The position numbers and the translations under genes are program-made. Shown here one piece after another: positions 62,559 to 64,000 of a stretch of DNA of 64,000 nucleotides. The notes beneath the pieces were generated by a model, which made no database searches, was not told where the DNA came from, and worked only from the letters and a program-made list of their open reading frames with translations. Origin of the DNA: Motacilla alba alba (Eukaryota > Chordata > Aves > Passeriformes > Motacillidae); the NCBI RefSeq assembly GCF_015832195.1, contig NC_052017.1, positions 75,765,801 through 75,829,800 of the forward strand, read 5' to 3'. Within the stretch, counting starts at the first letter, position 1. Each line of letters begins with the position of its first letter.

Positions 62559-63065
62559 TAAAGCCCTCCATCTCCCAAACAGGACATTTGTTGTCATAGT
62601 AAGGCACATTATATTTGACCTTATTATCCTTGTCATTTCTTACAACCTGAGTTCACCAACAAACTAAACTGTAACACAGTTTTTAGATATAATTAGTGAC
62701 AGAATATTGAATTAATATCTAAGAGGACTTAGAATCAGCTAAAAGCAGTAAGAGCATCTCTCTGAAGTGTGCTGAATGGAGCCTCTCCTTGACCTGAGAT
62801 TTCAGTTCTATAAAACATTTTTATAGACAGATCCTCAGTATTGCACAAAGTCCCTCTAAAACAGATGAGGCTCAGCCCTCCAATCCATGCAGAGCTCAAG
62901 TCTTTTCCTCTTGCCAGAGGGAACAAAAGCAGTCACACAAAACTGAGAAATTGCACACTGCTAGTGTGAGTAAATACAAAAGGTATCATTTGTTTTCATT
63001 TATAGATGTTAAACCTTTTATTTTCACATCTCTTTTTAACAAAACTTTTTTTTTTTCATTTTCCT

Positions 63066-63096
<31 letters not shown>

Positions 63097-64000
63097 TTTT
63101 GTTGAAGAGAAGTGGATGAAGAGTCAAATATTTTCCTGTTAGCCGCCAAAAGTCAAACTCAGCTTGAAAAACCATACCTGCTGCGTTACTAAAGGGAATA
63201 AATTTTCGGCTCACAGGGAAGAAATATCAACAGACAATACAACATCCTATTAGGGAGCAAGCAATACAAGATGAGATATGAAAGTAAAACACACAGCTCC
63301 TACAAAAGTTTAGGTTTAGTAATAAACTCAGAACAAGTTGGAGCTTGGATACTGAGCCAACCCACCAAAAAATCATGACAGAGCTTGTGAACTAGGTTCA
63401 TCACTTATAACTGAAAAAAACCCACAACCTTTTAAAAATATACATCTGCAGTCTTATCAGACAGAAAAAAATAATGGAATTGAAAATCATCCTGCTGTGA
63501 CCTCATAGGCTACATCCTATCTTTTATCCTCACCACTGGATTTCCTGAATACTCTCCTTTCTTTTCATAGGCTGACTATGCCAAGATCCTACTCTTCACA
63601 GCACACTCTCCCACAACGAGTTACGTTGTGGGCTATTGATCAGATCTTCCGACCAGCTCTGCACAAAACATTTGCGCAGTTAAAGCAGTCTGTCCTCATC
63701 AACTCACCCAACAACAGAGCATTCTTTGCTCATATCTCCAAGTGGAACTTAAACATTAGGCAATACCATTATGGAGAAGGAAAAGAGGGAGAAATCTCAG
63801 TCCCAGACTTTTAGCAGAATACAATAATGTAAATTCTAAGATATATTGTTTCTGCTCTCTAAGGAACACGGTTAAAATAAATATTTTGGTTGGCTCTCTT
63901 TTAGCTAAAAATAAAATTATAATTTGAAGATACTTTTAATAGGAAATGCAGGCTAAGTATACAGCTAATAAGTGTCCTTGCAGTTTTTCCTTCAAATAAG
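62559..64000. other. Gene-free sequence with a T-rich tract
   Basis: A strongly T-rich tract lies at about 63045-63100. The 78-codon frame at 63578-63814 is preceded by a good splice-acceptor-like stretch (ctcctttcttttcatag, ending at 63570), but the protein is not recognised. I therefore do not call it an exon. Confidence 0.45.
63045..63100. repeat. T-rich low-complexity tract
   Basis: Runs of T up to about 17 long, broken only by single C or short ca/ccc interruptions, make up almost all of this stretch. Confidence 0.9.

Noticed and set aside
62318..62607. Overlapping 93- and 94-codon frames on both strands
   Set aside because: Both are readings of the CR1 3' region at 61860-62558, which is largely untranslated in the intact element.
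63570..63814. A possible exon after ctcctttcttttcatag, 78 codons
   Set aside because: The protein is unrecognised, and no second exon or splice donor gives support. It remains a possibility only.

Overview
The window looks like bird nuclear DNA, most likely from a songbird (passerine). The evidence is the repeat content: ten recognisable CR1 LINE fragments and about ten long terminal repeats (LTRs) of avian endogenous retroviruses, in AT-rich, CpG-poor sequence. I compared the repeats with consensus sequences from memory, so families are given at class level only.

I found no host gene exon, tRNA, rRNA, CRISPR array or bacterial-type operon. The longest open frames (174, 151, 120 and 114 codons) are either antisense readings of LTRs or chance frames in AT-rich DNA. 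The window is therefore an intergenic region or the inside of a very large intron. Sequence alone does not decide which.

Layout: 1-286 is the 3' part of a class II-like LTR cut by the window edge. CR1 fragments lie at about 1543-2290 (-), 6961-7240 (+), 8479-8655 (-), 22060-22830 (-), 23284-23790 (-), 24170-24350 (+), 49328-49780 (-), 50826-51290 (+), 60050-60640 (-) and 61860-62558 (+, with its 3' end). A long LTR lies at 5146-6105 (-). One ERVL-type LTR family occurs five times: 7849-8434 (-), 20218-20760 (-, carrying an internal inverted segment), 24933-25523 (+), a fragment at 38271-38410 (-), and an interrupted copy at 43733-45072 (-). A second LTR family forms an inverted pair, 12858-13377 (+) and 15356-15903 (-). 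A 666-bp solo LTR with a perfect 5-bp target duplication is at 51840-52505, and a 5'-truncated long LTR is at 57090-58296. Two long pure tetranucleotide arrays, (GGAA)n at 10904-11022 and (GAAA)n at 29551-29683, give long homopurine tracts.

There is no gene network to describe. What can be read is a history of retroelement insertion, nesting, inversion and decay. I found no convincing new biological system. The items most worth checking are the internal inversion inside the LTR at 20.5 kb, the roughly 780-bp unidentified insert splitting the LTR at 44 kb, the C-rich tract at 1.65 kb with G-quadruplex potential, the inverted LTR pair at 13-16 kb, and a few single-copy stretches that could be conserved regulatory elements.
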